This document shows positions 1-14,682 of a stretch of DNA of 64,000 nucleotides, piece by piece; position 1 is the stretch's first letter; each line of letters begins with the position of its first letter. The notes beneath the pieces are model-generated. The model was not told the origin of the DNA, did not search any database, and saw only the letters and a list, made by a program, of their open reading frames with translations. The stretch spans positions 1,488,001-1,552,000 of the forward strand of contig NW_022145543.1 of the NCBI RefSeq assembly GCF_000002235.5. Reading direction: 5' to 3'. A program made the position numbers and the translations under genes. Source of the DNA: Strongylocentrotus purpuratus (Eukaryota; Echinodermata; Echinoidea; Camarodonta; Strongylocentrotidae).

Positions 1-659
1 CAAATTATGGAAAAATATGTCTCAGTGTCTCAGATATAGGGGATCCAAATTATGGAACGTACTAATCGGGTTTCAAAGTGGCGGATTGATGTCAGTGATG
101 GATATCAATATAAATGTCGGACAACCCCAACATTTTCTCAACTATATTGGTCTTAAAAAAAATTAGAGTAAAAATCATCGGACATCACTGCATAGGCAGA
201 GTCTTTTTCACTGGAGAGGAATGAGCCATAATCCTGACTCAAACATGGCCCTGGGAAGCGGGGGTGCTGGGGGTGCTGCAGCACCCCCGGAATTTTTTCA
301 GGGGGGGCACAGCACCCCCTGCAAAAAAAATTGGTATGATATGTTTAATGTATATTATTATGTGCTTCGTTTACAAAACTGTCACACAGCCGACAGCTAC
401 AAATGAAGATTAGAAAGAAGACAATTATAACGTTATATATTTTTCTTTCACAAAATCCTATAAAATGTATCCCTCGAAGAGAATTTTTTTTAATTTGTTT
501 TTTTTATATATGTTCAAAATTAATAATAGATAATTAAATAAATTTAAAAAATTGTGATAATTGGTGACCCAAAATGAAAATGACAGACCTTACCCCCCCC
601 CCCCCAATACCGAACGACCAAATTTTCAAATTATGGGACACATAACAACAACAAAATAT

Positions 660-830
660 GTCCTCTTACCCCCCCCCCCCCCCCCCCCCCCCCGCTTATC
701 CAGCGGCTAGCTGAGTCGTAGCAAAAAAAATTGGACCAAACAAAAACAAGAAAAAAAGTCTTCTTACCCCCGCCCCCCCCCCCCCCGCTTATTCAACGGC
801 TGGCTGAGTCGTTGCGAAAATTTCGCAGTA
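660..830 (+). repeat. two-copy tandem repeat of about 110 bp
   Basis: Each copy has TCTTAC, a long C run, CGCTTAT and CAGCGGCTAGCTGAGTCG (second copy CAACGGCTGGCTGAGTCG), then GCAAAA or GCGAAAA. The C runs are of different length and may be assembled poorly. Confidence 0.6.
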
Positions 831-1411
831 TATATATATATCGAAAAAATCGTTCCCAGGGACCTGCAGCACCCCCGGTGACAAAATCGTTCCCAGAGCC
901 CTGGACTCAAACCCCAACGAGTATCTTTAATTGTATCATGATTTGCATCAGTTAATTTCAATTTCCTTCATTATATACTAATATTGTCCTACGGTAGCCT
1001 ACGTAGATATATATAGAGCTATTCCAGCTAGGGTAGTGGCTTATCGAAAGGAAGGGGGGCAGAGGAGACACGTGCCCCAAGTGGCACTTGGAAGGGGCGC
1101 GTGCACGGTGCACACACAAACAAAGTGGAATGTGCGCCCAAATAATTATGAAAGTGAATTGCATCAGGTAGGCCCTATGATTTTTTTTTTCTCGTTTTGT
1201 TAAGGTTTAAAATCCACTAAAAATTCAGTATAACTTTGCTTTGTTTGGTAATCCTCTGCAAGATTTCTCCTTGGCATATTCATTTATCTACCGCTCATAA
1301 TAATTATGCAGGGCGCTCAATCTACGCTTTGAGGGTTAAACAAAATATTTATTTTTTAACCTGGGCATCTTAATTTTTTTTTTATACTGTCTATCTTTTC
1401 TTGATTTCAAT

Positions 1412-1412
1412 C

Positions 1413-1453
<41 letters not shown>
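1412..1453 (+). repeat. (CT)n microsatellite
   Basis: About 20 uninterrupted CT units; a second run lies at 1627-1659. Confidence 0.95.
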
Positions 1454-1456
<3 letters not shown>

Positions 1457-1621
1457 TCTTCTTCTCTTTCAGTTCATATCTTAGTCCTCCATTTCTTCCC
1501 GTTCGGCCCCATCAATCCCTTTATAGCTGCATGGAATAGAAGAGAATAGAAATGATAGAATTGATTGACTCTTGCGACCCCCTTCTGGGGTATGAGAGTA
1601 TACATTTACACGTCATGATAA

Positions 1622-1657
<36 letters not shown>

Positions 1658-1662
1658 AGTGC

Positions 1663-2250
1663 CATTTTGATTGACTTTGGCGATCATGCTGTTCCACAAC
1701 CCTCAGTTCCTAGCCTTCTGTATTAGTACCACTCCCAGTTCTTTCACTCCTCTCTCTTCCAACAATTTCTGCAGACTGTCCATCCAAAGTATCCTCCTTC
1801 TTCCCCTACTCCTTCTTCCCACAATTTCCCTGCCAAAGCAAGATTCTCTAGGCCTTCTTTACGTGTAATGTGACCCATGAACTTCAACTGCCTAATCAAC
1901 ATCTCACTATCATTTTCCTTTGCACTCCAGCTCGTGTAAGAACTTCCTCATTCCTAACTCTGTCAGTCCAGGGGATTTTCATCATTCTTCGCAACTTTCC
2001 AAACGCTTTTTAGTATCAGAGGCTAAAGTCCACGGTTCACTACCATACATAAGTACTGGGTAGATGTAACAATTCAATACTCTTGTTCTGGTCCTCATAC
2101 TCATTGTTCGATTTGTCAGAATTTTGCCTAGCTTTGAAAATGAAGATTTAGCGAGAGCTATCCTTCTCTTGATCTCTGTCTCACATCTGGCATCCTCGGT
2201 GATCATGCTGCCGAGGTAGTTAAATGAGGAGACTTGTTTAATAATAAAGA
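1663..2250 (-). pseudogene. decayed 3' end of a non-LTR retrotransposon ORF2
   Basis: Read on the minus strand, 2250-1982 encodes the part of a LINE reverse transcriptase just after the catalytic domain: FNYLGSMITEDARC, EIKRRIALAKSSFSKLG, then VLNCYIYPVLMYGSEPWTL. Homology continues in other frames through KIPWTDRVRNEEVLTRAGV and on to SMIAKVNQ near 1665, which resembles the usual C-terminal end of such ORFs. At least one stop and frame changes interrupt it, and the endonuclease and catalytic RT core are missing. It is a 5'-truncated dead LINE copy, as is typical for this class. Confidence 0.85.
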
Positions 2251-2279
2251 ATACCAACTTGATAATAAACAAAACAACA

Positions 2280-3499
2280 ATCCAAATGCAATGTATATAC
2301 GATAAATAGGAATGATCTAAACCTAGACTATGCTAAACATAAATACAATATTATACAATATAGCAAGACAAATAGTATACATGAAAAGTGGAGAATTCCA
2401 CATGAGCAAAATAAATACAAACAACAAAAACCTACATAATAATTATTGTCTATCTAAAAAAAATCATCAGTTTCATTTTGTAGGCTACATGTATGATGTG
2501 ACTGTAAGTTTTAAGATTTATGCAGACGGTATAATATTGTCCTTAGAAACCTAATTCACTCTTTGCTTTCCAAAGGGCATGCAAACAAAAACACAATGGA
2601 TTCTGGAATATAATGTATAAGAAAAAAAAGAGAGAAAATGTGATCCGCCACATAGTCTATCTCAAGTAGTCATAAAGTTTGCAGGTAGCGGTTTTCATGG
2701 CATTCATGCTGTGTTGAAATTCCTATTCACTTAAAATAACTTTGCCTACAAAAAAACAAAACACTTTATTTTTCCTGGGCGTGCGTTAGGGGATGCATGA
2801 TTGGGTGATTTTTTTAATTAATATACATGCAGACGTGTATCAATCAGATATGATTATTTACGTCTGATTGGTGAAGTCTATATTGGCTTTTATATTCCCT
2901 ATTTGTATTATAAAATCGCCGTAAAAACGCACACCTGAACGGTAATATTGTATCTAGCGCCCTCTTTAATCAAAATATACAAACTTTCAATCTCTTTGAC
3001 AAATAATTATCACGTAGGTGCACTAGATCAAAATTTAACATAACAAAATCGCAGAAATCTGCGCCAATCTTAAATAATGAGGGAATGAAAATGATTTTGT
3101 CCTGATATTTCGAACAAACGCTTCAATTTAAAATTGATATAAATTCGTCGAATCCTCAGCATATTTGTTAATTTTAGAGAAAAAGAAGTGTCCTCTGGTC
3201 ATTTCGCACGAACTACATTTACATGTATGAAGTGTAGGCTGTACCGCTGTACTGTAGCATGTCAGATGTAGCCTGGTTATAGTTGATGAATCGAGAAAAT
3301 GATGGGCTTCGTGTGTCCGGACGCTCATAGTTATACAAATTAAACTTGCTTTTTTTGCACCGATAATGGTTTGGTATTTCTCGGGATCTGCCAAGAACTT
3401 GCTGAAGTTGAAAAGAGAATAGGGGTCTAGTTGCACATTGTGACCGTGAACTTTCGGTGAAGCCGAAGGTGATGACTCTGCCTCTGGGAGTCGAGGCCA
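2280..3499. other. non-coding AT-rich stretch
   Basis: No gene or clear repeat boundary seen. Contains a local inverted motif CAATCAGA/TCTGATTG at about 2842-2872. Confidence 0.5.
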
Positions 3500-4369
3500 G
3501 GGGTGGTATTCTGAACATTGTTGTAAGTTTTGTGTTATCTTTTGTTGTATCTTCCAGAGATAACACAGCGCTAATATTGTTGTAAGTTGGTATTCTGAAC
3601 ATCATTTTATCCCTGTGTTATCTCTTGAAGGACCACCTCTATCTTATCTTTGACCACTGTTGACACGCCCATTTGTATGGACCCTACCAATCAAAATCTG
3701 TTTGATATAAGCATGATAAGTAGGCCAACCAATAGGAATACTTTATGCCATATCTGAAGATGCACCTAGCGCATACTAATCTTGGGCGTAACTAGTTATT
3801 TGAGCGCTTATTACGCGCGTCATCATGTTGAATGTGGATCATGAAGACAAGTCACGCTTTCACTATATTGGTTAAGATGAGAGCATTAAAATCGTCATAT
3901 CCTAGCATTTAATTTCTTAGAAAGTTCTCATCTGTGATGTTTCCGGTCAACACAAAATCTTCTTCTAAGTCGTCTATTGACACGAAGTCGGTTCTGGGCA
4001 AGAAATATTGCCGCCATTATGTCACCACGAAAGATACAACAACCCCCTAGATCTACCTGTTGTAAATATTGTTGTAAATACCATGCAAGATAAGATAAGA
4101 TAAAAGATACAACAACTTTCAGAATACCAATTATCTCGACATATTATCTCTCGTGCGCATATGCAAATAAGGATTAAACGCCACTTTATTAATAATACGC
4201 ACAATTACAAGCGCACCAAACTATGAGCGCAGGCGCGGCCAATGAGATGAGAGAAAAGATACAACAAAAGATAACACAAAACTTACAACAGTGTTCAGAA
4301 TACCAACTTTATCTTATCTCCAAAGATACAACAATATTAGAGATAACACAGGGTTCAGAATACCGCCCC
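3500..4369. mobile_element. 870-bp inverted-repeat transposon, non-autonomous
   Basis: The left end GGGGTGGTATTCTGAAC (3500-3516) matches the inverted right end GTTCAGAATACCGCCCC (4353-4369) with one mismatch. Subterminal motifs recur in mirror order: GTTGTAAGTTTTGTGTTATC and GGTATTCTGAAC near 3515-3600, and their complements near 4080-4320. The core has no transposase ORF. A MITE-like or deletion derivative; superfamily not determined. Confidence 0.75.
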
Positions 4370-4515
4370 AAGTGCGTAGTCTAACTATTCTCTTTCCAGG
4401 CTTTTATATTCTACTTTGCCTTTGGGCAAAATCTGGAGAATTACCATGGATTAAGATGAGCTTGTTTCCAAAGTTGCAGTAATTCTCCGGTAGAAAAGTA
4501 GAAAAATGCCTATTT

Positions 4516-5298
4516 TTAGAGTAAAGGAGCCGGTTTTCGGCCACTGTCTTAAGACAAAATCCTATTTTTTGGACTCTTTACTTCCTATTTATTATCATTT
4601 CTTGTTCAAATCATGAAGCAAATATTATTATTTAAACAAAAAAAGAATCCCAGAAAAAAATCACGAATTGCCATGACAATATTCATTTCAATTTTCACTG
4701 TTTTGGAGCCAGTTATCGGCCGAGCGTTTCAGTTTACGGCCGCATGTACAAAAGTCAATAGGAAGCGCTCGCACGCGCCGTGCGTTTCCGCGCTGATGTA
4801 CAGCACAAGCGGGCGGAGCAGGTATCCCACGCCGGAGCTCCCTGGTGCTCGCCTGGCCGAAGACAGGCACAGCGGTGATCGGAAGTTGGAATCTGAATTA
4901 GACAGACATATCGTGTGTGCGTGGCAAGGTCCGGCTGCATTGATTTAATACATGCGATGAGATACTTTTGAGCTCGCGACTAACACAAAATCGGGCTCTA
5001 AATCTGAAAAATACTTGAAATAAAGCTGATTTTATGGTACCCATATTTCTTACATACACGCGTAAGAAACTCGATTTTTCAGATTTGGGTAGCGGGACCG
5101 CCGATTACATCGCTAAAATGTGATATTTTAGGATATATTTTCCATTGCAAATGTGGTTCTTCAGTGACTCTGGCATGGTATGGTATGTGTGGGATATGTG
5201 TTGTGCTATTATGCGATGCATTTTAAAGGGATTTTACCATGCATCCAATGGATCGGCCGAAAACTGGAGCTGTCCGATTACCGGCTCCTTTACTCTAG
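4516..5298. mobile_element. 780-bp TA-flanked inverted-repeat element
   Basis: TA|GAGTAAAGGAGCCGGT at the left (from 4517) is mirrored by ACCGGCTCCTTTACTC|TA at the right (to 5297). A TA target duplication suggests the Tc1/mariner-like group. It contains GC-rich sequence and no transposase. A reading frame at 4613-4948 lies inside and looks non-genic. Confidence 0.7.
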
Positions 5299-5327
5299 TT
5301 ACGCATTGATGATTGTTGAAACTTGAC

Positions 5328-5742
5328 TGAGTAGGGGCGCTGGTCCGAGAAAATGGATCGCCTTTGTTTACGCAGACAGACGCATCCGCCTTTTTGCTGG
5401 CGATTCTGAACTAGGCCTATGATCTGCGTGTTGGTGATGCGAAAAACGGATTCTGCAATGATTTTCTGGATGCATTTTACAGAGACTTTTACATTATGAG
5501 CGATAATTCCTTGGGAAGACATCCTTCAGACACATAAAAGTGAACTGGGGGTAGAGTCTATTTTATTACGCGGAATCCGGTTTTTAGTATCGCCAGCGCG
5601 CTGATCGGAAACCTGCATAGTGCTGCAGAAAAAAACATCTGCAAAAATGCGGACGATCCTTATTTCTTAGGACGCATTTTGTCCGCGTATACAAGGATAT
5701 CCTCATTTATGCGGACAATCCTCATTCTCTGGCCTTCTCTGA
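5328..5742 (+). mobile_element. dispersed repeat with GGGGCGCTGGTC terminus, copy 1
   Basis: The segment from CAGAGACTTTTACATTATGAG (5479) through GATATCCTCATTTATGCGGAC (to 5740) is repeated at 39202-39440. The start, GAGTAGGGGCGCTGGTC (5327-5343), is the inverse of the end of the other copy, GACCAGCGCCCCTACT (39447-39462), so it is an inverted-repeat element; this copy lacks its right terminus. Confidence 0.7.
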
Positions 5743-6163
5743 AATGCGTGATGTCACGCCTAATGCGTGATACTTGGTAGCTCTGTTAATGCCAGTTCAT
5801 GCTTGAACTTAAAAGGTCTTCTGTCATGTCTGTCAACTCTGTGTCTGAGAGAAGTGAATGAGTATATCTAATGGGTTACCTAGGACTGTTTCTGTTACTG
5901 TGAGACTCGTATTAAATTGGACGGGGGGGGGGGTCCGACTGCAATTTGGTGAAAACAAGATTGTGGCGATACGCATCACTTGTGTGAAATGTATCCTTTA
6001 TCTTTTGTATAACGCTGCAGTTCAGAGTAATGGTCATGGGCAGAAATATGAAAATTATTGCAATCAAGATTTCTGCAAAATTTATCTTTTGAAAGAATAC
6101 TCTTGATTGTGTTAATGGGAGTTAAGTTAATGGGACTCTTTATTCATGAATTTGTATTTAGCA
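5743..6163 (+). other. region upstream of RPS2
   Basis: No ORF with family resemblance. Probably contains the RPS2 promoter and 5' UTR. A G run lies at 5921-5933. The pyrimidine-rich CTCTTTA at 6136 is the nearest 5'TOP-like site. Confidence 0.4.
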
Positions 6164-8883
<2,720 letters not shown>

Positions 8884-9060
8884 GTCACACCCCTACCTCC
8901 TACCCCCTCCTTAATCTACCACCACCATCAGGGAGGGGGCTAGGGTAGTAGCAGCCTTTGATGATCAGGGCTTGTGTGTATTCACCTGTTACAGGTGGAT
9001 AAACATCTCTTTGTGAAGCAGAGAGATCACTCCATCTACGATAGATGGAGAAAAAAAAAA
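8884..9060 (+). other. RPS2 3' UTR with two adjacent hairpins
   Basis: Just after the RPS2 stop. ATCTCT...AGAGAT (about 9005-9027) and CTCCATCTA-CGA-TAGATGGAG (9030-9050) form two neighbouring stems, followed directly by ten A residues (9051-9060). The stems and the A run are visible in the sequence. That this is the 3' UTR is inferred from position only. No AATAAA is present here. Confidence 0.4.
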
Positions 9061-9275
9061 TCATAAACTAGCAATGCAAGATCAACTTCATTCTTTCTAA
9101 TTCAATTGATTGTAGCCTGTAGAGTTCTTATGATCTTAACTTTATGAAGGCTTAGTTTATAGGACAGATATCATTCCACCAAATCTGTTAACACACCTAG
9201 TCAAATGATCCAGAAATGTAATGAAGTATGCATCAAGTGAAAAAGCAAGTAAAAAAAAAATTGAAAAAAAATGTA

Positions 9276-9746
9276 TTGAATTTGCCCAAGATGTCGTTCT
9301 TTGGTTGTTATTTTTGGAAATGAGTGAACTTGTGAAGTAAAGTGTATGAGGGGACTGAGTAAAATTTGAAGTAAACGGGCGATCTAACCCGTGTGATCGT
9401 TTTATTTGTATGAAAGCTGAAAATAAGGGAAACTAATGGTGAAAGTGTGAACAAAATCGGACCAATGATAAGAAAGTCGCGAGTGTTTGAAATATGAGAT
9501 TACGAAAATATATGCAAGTGAAAAAATTCTTGAATTTGCCCAAGATGTTCTCTGGTTATGTTTGGAAATGAGTGAAGTAAAGTGTATGAGGGGACTGAGT
9601 GAAATTTGAAGTAAACAGCCGATCCAACTCTTGTGATCATTTTTATTTGTATGAAAGCAGAAACTAATGGTGAAAGTGTGAACAAAGTCAGACCAATGAT
9701 AAGAAAGTCGTGAGTGTTTGAAATATGAGATTACGAAAATCTATGC
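9276..9746 (+). repeat. tandem duplication of about 230 bp
   Basis: The segment beginning GAATTTGCCCAAGATG (9278) is repeated from 9533. Both contain GTAAAGTGTATGAGGGGACT and GAAACTAATGGTGAAAGTGT and end GAAATATGAGATTACGAAAA. The copies differ by small deletions and substitutions. No coding sense. Confidence 0.85.
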
Positions 9747-10061
9747 AAATTGGTAGTTTGGCCACTGGATTATGACATATTCAAGTTGGTTTCGAAAAAT
9801 GAGAGAAACAAATTGGTGACAGTTTGAGTAATATTCAATCAAAAATAAGAAAGATATGAATTTTTGAAGTTGACATCAGTGAAACACAAACTGGCAAATA
9901 TCCTGCAAGATCCTCTTCAGTTTGCTCTGTACAGAAAATGTCATAACCTTTCTTTTTCTTAATTGTTGATAACAGAATAGATTTTTTTCATGCAGGGGTT
10001 GTATAAAAACATACTTTTAGGGTGAATGTATGATTGAATGAATGATTGAAGTACTGCCTAG

Positions 10062-10204
10062 TACAGTGGAGCTTGGATATAACAAGGTATGTTATAACGA
10101 GGAGATTTTGCTGGTCCTAGCACTTGATAATGTTTCTTTTACGCTGATATAACAAGGTAATTTCCTTGGTCCCAAGGGCTTCATTATAACGAGTTTCCAC
10201 TGTA
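10062..10204. mobile_element. 140-bp TA-flanked MITE, pogo/Tigger-like ends
   Basis: TA|CAGTGGAGCTTGGATATAAC at the left and GTTATAACGAGTTTCCACTG-type end at the right (CATTATAACGAGTTTCCACTG|TA) form imperfect inverted repeats with a TA duplication. CAGTGGAACcTCG...ATAACG ends are typical of pogo-like elements; assignment is from memory of such ends. Confidence 0.75.
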
Positions 10205-10299
10205 TTGGGCAGTTCTAGGTAGTACTGGGACCTCGCAAGATATACGGCACAAAGACCATCCTGTTTCTCTCTTTTTTTTCTGCTTCTAATAAAACCAAC

Positions 10300-10720
10300 T
10301 TAATATCAGGGTGGTATGGGGTCATGAAGTTGGTTAAATGAACATATTGGCATATGTGATCCTACATTATTCAGTGATCATTGTTGCGGTTGAAATTGAG
10401 CCTGAAGTTATGAAATTGTTAATAATAAATTTTCATGTTGTATAGCTCCCTCTCGAGGTCAAGATATAAATTAAGCCATATAACAATGTTTCTGGACTAA
10501 AATCGACTGATTGACTATTTCTGTTTGGAAATTACATATCACAACTACAGGTACATATTCTATTTAAAATTTACCGGGAGCACCGGTAAATTGTTCTCAA
10601 AAGCAGAAGTGATTTAGAGGCTAAATTTTTTAGTGCTTATCTACAGGGGCATCCAAATACAGTAAAGAATCTCTATCCAGCCAATTTTCAAAATTTCCCA
10701 AAACTTTGTATTACCTTTAA
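10300..10720 (-). mobile_element. TTAA-flanked MITE, copy A
   Basis: Right end CCAAAACTTTGTATTACCT|TTAA (to 10720). The left end is diverged but preceded by TTAA (10300-10303) and continues GGTATGGGGTCATGAA like copy B. Body landmarks shared with 37538-38047 in inverse order: GTATAGCTCCCTCTCGAGGTC, the ACCGGGAGCACCGGT palindrome and AGTGCTTAT. TTAA target duplications suggest a piggyBac-like origin. Confidence 0.8.
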
Positions 10721-11326
10721 ACCCTCTAGATTAGATTGTTTGACCAATGTTGAACACAAAATTGCACTAATTGTATTGTGTACTAAAAATGATGATGCAA
10801 CTTGCCGATACCTATGCCGTATTGTGGTCAACAGGAATGGACTTTGCCAAACTATGTCTAAGTGGTTCATGTGAGGATGTTGTGTGCTTGTGCAAGGCTT
10901 CCATGGAAGTATGAGATGGTCTTAGAAAGGTTGGGACTTCAATATTTATTTGGTGGTATTCTGAGAACAATGTCACCTTGGTGTTGGTTAAACCATGTTA
11001 AATGTCATAACAAATCAAAATTAGATCAAGTCATTGGTTAATGTCTGCGCAAACCTGGCTGTATTTGTATATACATGTAGTTTAAAAAGAGACATCTGCA
11101 CAAGCATAAGACAACCAACATTGTTTTCCTTTACAAAAGACAACATAGTTTTCAGAATAAGACCAAGGAGGAGCAGAGAGAGTGCCAAATGATGTATACA
11201 TGTATATAATAAGATGGAGAGACATTAAAGGATAAGTTGAGTTCTGTTGCAGAGGGCGCTACACAAAATAATTTTGTGTGAGATAATGAAAAACTGAGTG
11301 TCAAATTTGAAAGAACATACAATTAT
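10721..11326. other. non-coding spacer
   Basis: Nothing recognisable beyond AT-rich unique-looking sequence. Confidence 0.4.
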
Positions 11327-11522
11327 AAAGCCCCAATGTCCTACTTGTAGCTACTTGCTCCCTCTAAATAGAAAACTTCCCCAATCGGTGCCTGTTGGTC
11401 CCCCATGATCCTCTTTGTCTTTAAGTTAGTTTAGAGCTGAGTTAATGAGATAGCCACCTGTCAGTGACCTCGCTGTGTGGTCTAATCCCTTCTGGCCCAG
11501 TAGTATTGACAGTCTTTTAATG
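11327..11522 (+). repeat. dispersed 190-bp repeat, copy 1
   Basis: AAAGCCCC...CTACTTGTAGCTACTTGCTC through CTGGCCCAGTAGTATTGACAG is repeated at 48871-49064 in the same orientation with about 10% differences. No ORF or obvious terminal repeat; family unknown. Confidence 0.85.
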
Positions 11523-14514
11523 ACAAAATCATCTTTGTTTGATCAAAATAGGTTCAGAGATGGCTGAAATATCCATAAATATAACAATTTCTAATATTTG
11601 TGTACCACCACAAATATTCGATAATTTGTAAAAGCCGTTGAAAAAACAAAATAGCGCCTTTTACCTTGTATTTCAGCCAATGCCAATGTTGGATTTGTTG
11701 TTGGATCTGTTGTTAGCTTTGTCAGGTTGGTTATCTCCCTGGTTATATTATGCACAACCAGCCGGCCCATGTATTGTTATTATTAATTAATTAATTAATT
11801 AACGGTCACCGTATTTTTTTGAAAGTGGAGCTGAATTGGTATGATTGGCTAAATTTTTACACATTTTGGTGTCTAAAATTACCTCCATAGCAATTTTAGG
11901 TCCCAAAAGGGCACTAGAAATGTCAAAGATAAGAATAAGAGCAATAAGCATGCACTTTGAAGACATTTGCGGTCTGAAAACAGAACTAAACTATCTCTTT
12001 AACCGAAAGGCAGGAGTTGGTGTTCATTATACATACTTGTACCAAATCTAGAATTCTGGAAACTAATGCTTCTTACTACTAATTTGCCTCTATATTTTTC
12101 CATTAGAGGTGAAGGAGAGGGGAGGGGGAGGTCAAGTTAATACTATCAACAGGCTGGGAGTTGAATCCCTTCTGAATTTTCTCAAACTATCACTGATCTA
12201 TATCTCTTCTTATCTGTTCGTTATTAAAACCAACCACCAGGTCGGACTCTCTCCTCTGGTTTGTCACATTCTCTCACATCAACATCCACACTTATCTTAA
12301 TCAAACAACAAGAAAATGATGACAGAGCCAATGCATGCAAAATCACCGTTACCCAAGACTTAGTTTTAATGATTTCTTAAAACTTTCTCTGTGTTTAGAA
12401 GTTATCTTCAAAGACATGGAGACAGCCAAGAAATGTGGCCTTCATACAAGAGAGACACTAATGCTACCACAAAGCTTTCAAATAATTCAAAACTACCTTG
12501 AGTAGGAGTAGATTTCAGTATATGGCTGATTCACTACAGAAAAGTACCAGAGCTTGGGAGTGCATGCCCAGTGCCCTATGCCTCAAGTCCTAAATATAAT
12601 TCTACAATAGTTGCTCTAAAATATTACACTTACATATACATACAAAGACACTCTACTTATGTACTGATAATAAGAGATTAAAAATATGTTTATCCATCAA
12701 AATAATAAACATCCATAGGTTCTTGTCCCCTTAACGGAGATCATTTTCTGTTACGCCCTCAAAATTTTATTCTACGCAAGCATCAAACTCATTCTGTTTG
12801 TCATTTTTTCTCCCATACATGATTTCCGCATCACAAGCTTGCATAGAAATGTAAACATATGGTTTCTGTATACAATAATATATATTTATATATAAAACAA
12901 ACTTGAAGTGATGATGGTTCAAGAAATGAATAGTACAATTACGTATAAATGTATTCTGTGTAATATAAACATGATGAAATCTGGCACTGGATCGTCACAT
13001 TAGAAACGTACAAGTAATAAACAAACTTTTTCCTCCATTTCGTCAAAATGACAGCAGAGTATATACAATTATGCATGTTTAAAAAAATGAAGTTAACAAT
13101 TTTATTTCACTGAAATTTTAAGTATTTACTCTTGTTTGTTTTACATAACAGGTATCAAAATTGAATGTAATTTCAGCTTTTACAATGCTCCTTTCTTTCT
13201 GTTGTGAATCTTTTCTTTCTTTCTTTCATAATGTACATAATCGGAAACACACATAACAAGTGTAAAACTACAGGTCTGAGCAAATTATTTCTACGCTGTG
13301 CAGCAAATTGAACGTTTCCACGGTCATTCCCAACTCACTATAACGGAGTCATGATGTAACGGTCAATAACACTCACTTCTTTAAACAAAATCAAAACTAC
13401 TACATGAACTTCACTCAAAGCCAGTTCCCAAACAAAGAAAATCAGGAGATTTACTTTAACACTGAATTGCCTATGTAACCCAAGAAGATATCTGATTTAT
13501 CTGCCTTAAACAAAACGCCTTTTAGAACCCAACAACCATCATATAGTCTACATGGCATGTTTAAAAAAATGTGAATTTTGACAAATGAAAATTCTTTAAA
13601 AAATGCAACTGTTAACACTTACAAAAGAAAGCAAGTACATCTACAATAATAGTCTGAAATTGAAATAAAAATATAAATTGAATCAATAACATTTGAAAAG
13701 GAAGCTTTCATACAAATTACAAAATAGAGTAACAGTTTAAGAATTGGAAGAATACATGTACATCCAGAGTTGAAAGATTTACTAACTGAACAAAAAAACT
13801 CAATCAAACCAATTGCCAAAGGAAGAATATTCATTCAAATCATATAAACAAAACAAACTATTTCATCAAAATATAATATCCAGATCACAGAGTGGACAAA
13901 CGGTTTCTTTCCTTTTCAACAAAATTAAATTCACACTGGTAATAATGAAATGGGATTGATCCAATTAGTTTTTAAAAAGTAAATTCAGATTCAAATGTCA
14001 TGCAGTTACTTTTCAGAAATCACATGAAGTGAAGAGGAATCTGTACATGTACTTCTGAATAATCATGTTTACACTTTGAACATCTAGTACACAGCCAATC
14101 CGTTTACAAAGATGTGATGATGTTCTGTTTACACAAGAACTAGTGTATTAAGGTTGAGTTTTAACACTGGCAACACAATAGGAAATACACATCAAGTGTT
14201 AACCCTAGGTGTTGACATTAGCACTTAAAGCAATACAAATCTATAGATGTTAATCATAATATAGAGAGACAATGTAAAGAGAAATTGTGATTTGAATCGA
14301 AGTCCATATCCATTTTAGTTAAAATATTCATATTTGCACACCGGTAAACATGTGTATTTGTCATTGATGAGAAGTGTTATGGCCCTTGACTTTTTTAAGG
14401 ACACACTAGCCATTTAAGATGTCATTAGTTCAATCTTCCATACACACCTGCAGCAAAAAGGAGCCTGTATTTCAAGCGAGTGTTGAAATTGACCACTTGG
14501 CACTCAACTACATG
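11523..14514. other. AT-rich non-coding stretch
   Basis: No gene seen on either strand. Contains (TTAA/ATTA)n around 11783-11802. It may include distal 3' UTR of the G-alpha gene, but no boundary can be set. Confidence 0.4.
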
Positions 14515-14682
14515 TAGTCAAACCAGTCTTGGTGGCCACATCTCTATAAAGGCCCCCTGTCTTCGGTGGTCTCTGTCTCGGAAGATGCATGTATCCAAGA
14601 ACCTGTCTAGAAAGGCCACCAGTCTACAGTGACCATTTTTCCTGTGTCTCTTGGGTGGTCTTTATAGACAGGTTTGACTGTA
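14515..14682. mobile_element. short MITE with GTCAAACC ends
   Basis: Left TAGTCAAACCAGTCTTGGTGG and right inverse GACAGGTTTGACTG|TA (14667-14682), with internal GTGGTC/GACCAC motifs in mirror order. Related motifs (AAACAGGTC, TGGTCTTT) recur at 18940-19345, suggesting a degraded relative there. Confidence 0.6.

Larger units (their letters stand above)
1..1660. other. repeat-rich non-coding flank with C runs
   Basis: No gene seen. Holds a G/C palindrome TGCTGCAGCA near 270-290, long C runs (594-606, 670-694, 769-786), a related pair of segments at about 660-740 and 765-830 (C run, then CGCTTATyCAgCGGCTgGCTGAGTCG), and (CT)n runs at 1412-1453 and 1627-1659. Confidence 0.7.

Noticed and set aside
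3219..3605. 128-aa frame on the minus strand
   Set aside because: Extends into a transposon end and shows no recognisable domain.
4613..4948. 111-aa frame inside the TA-flanked element
   Set aside because: No domain, low-complexity composition and location within a repeat; a transposase was considered and not seen.
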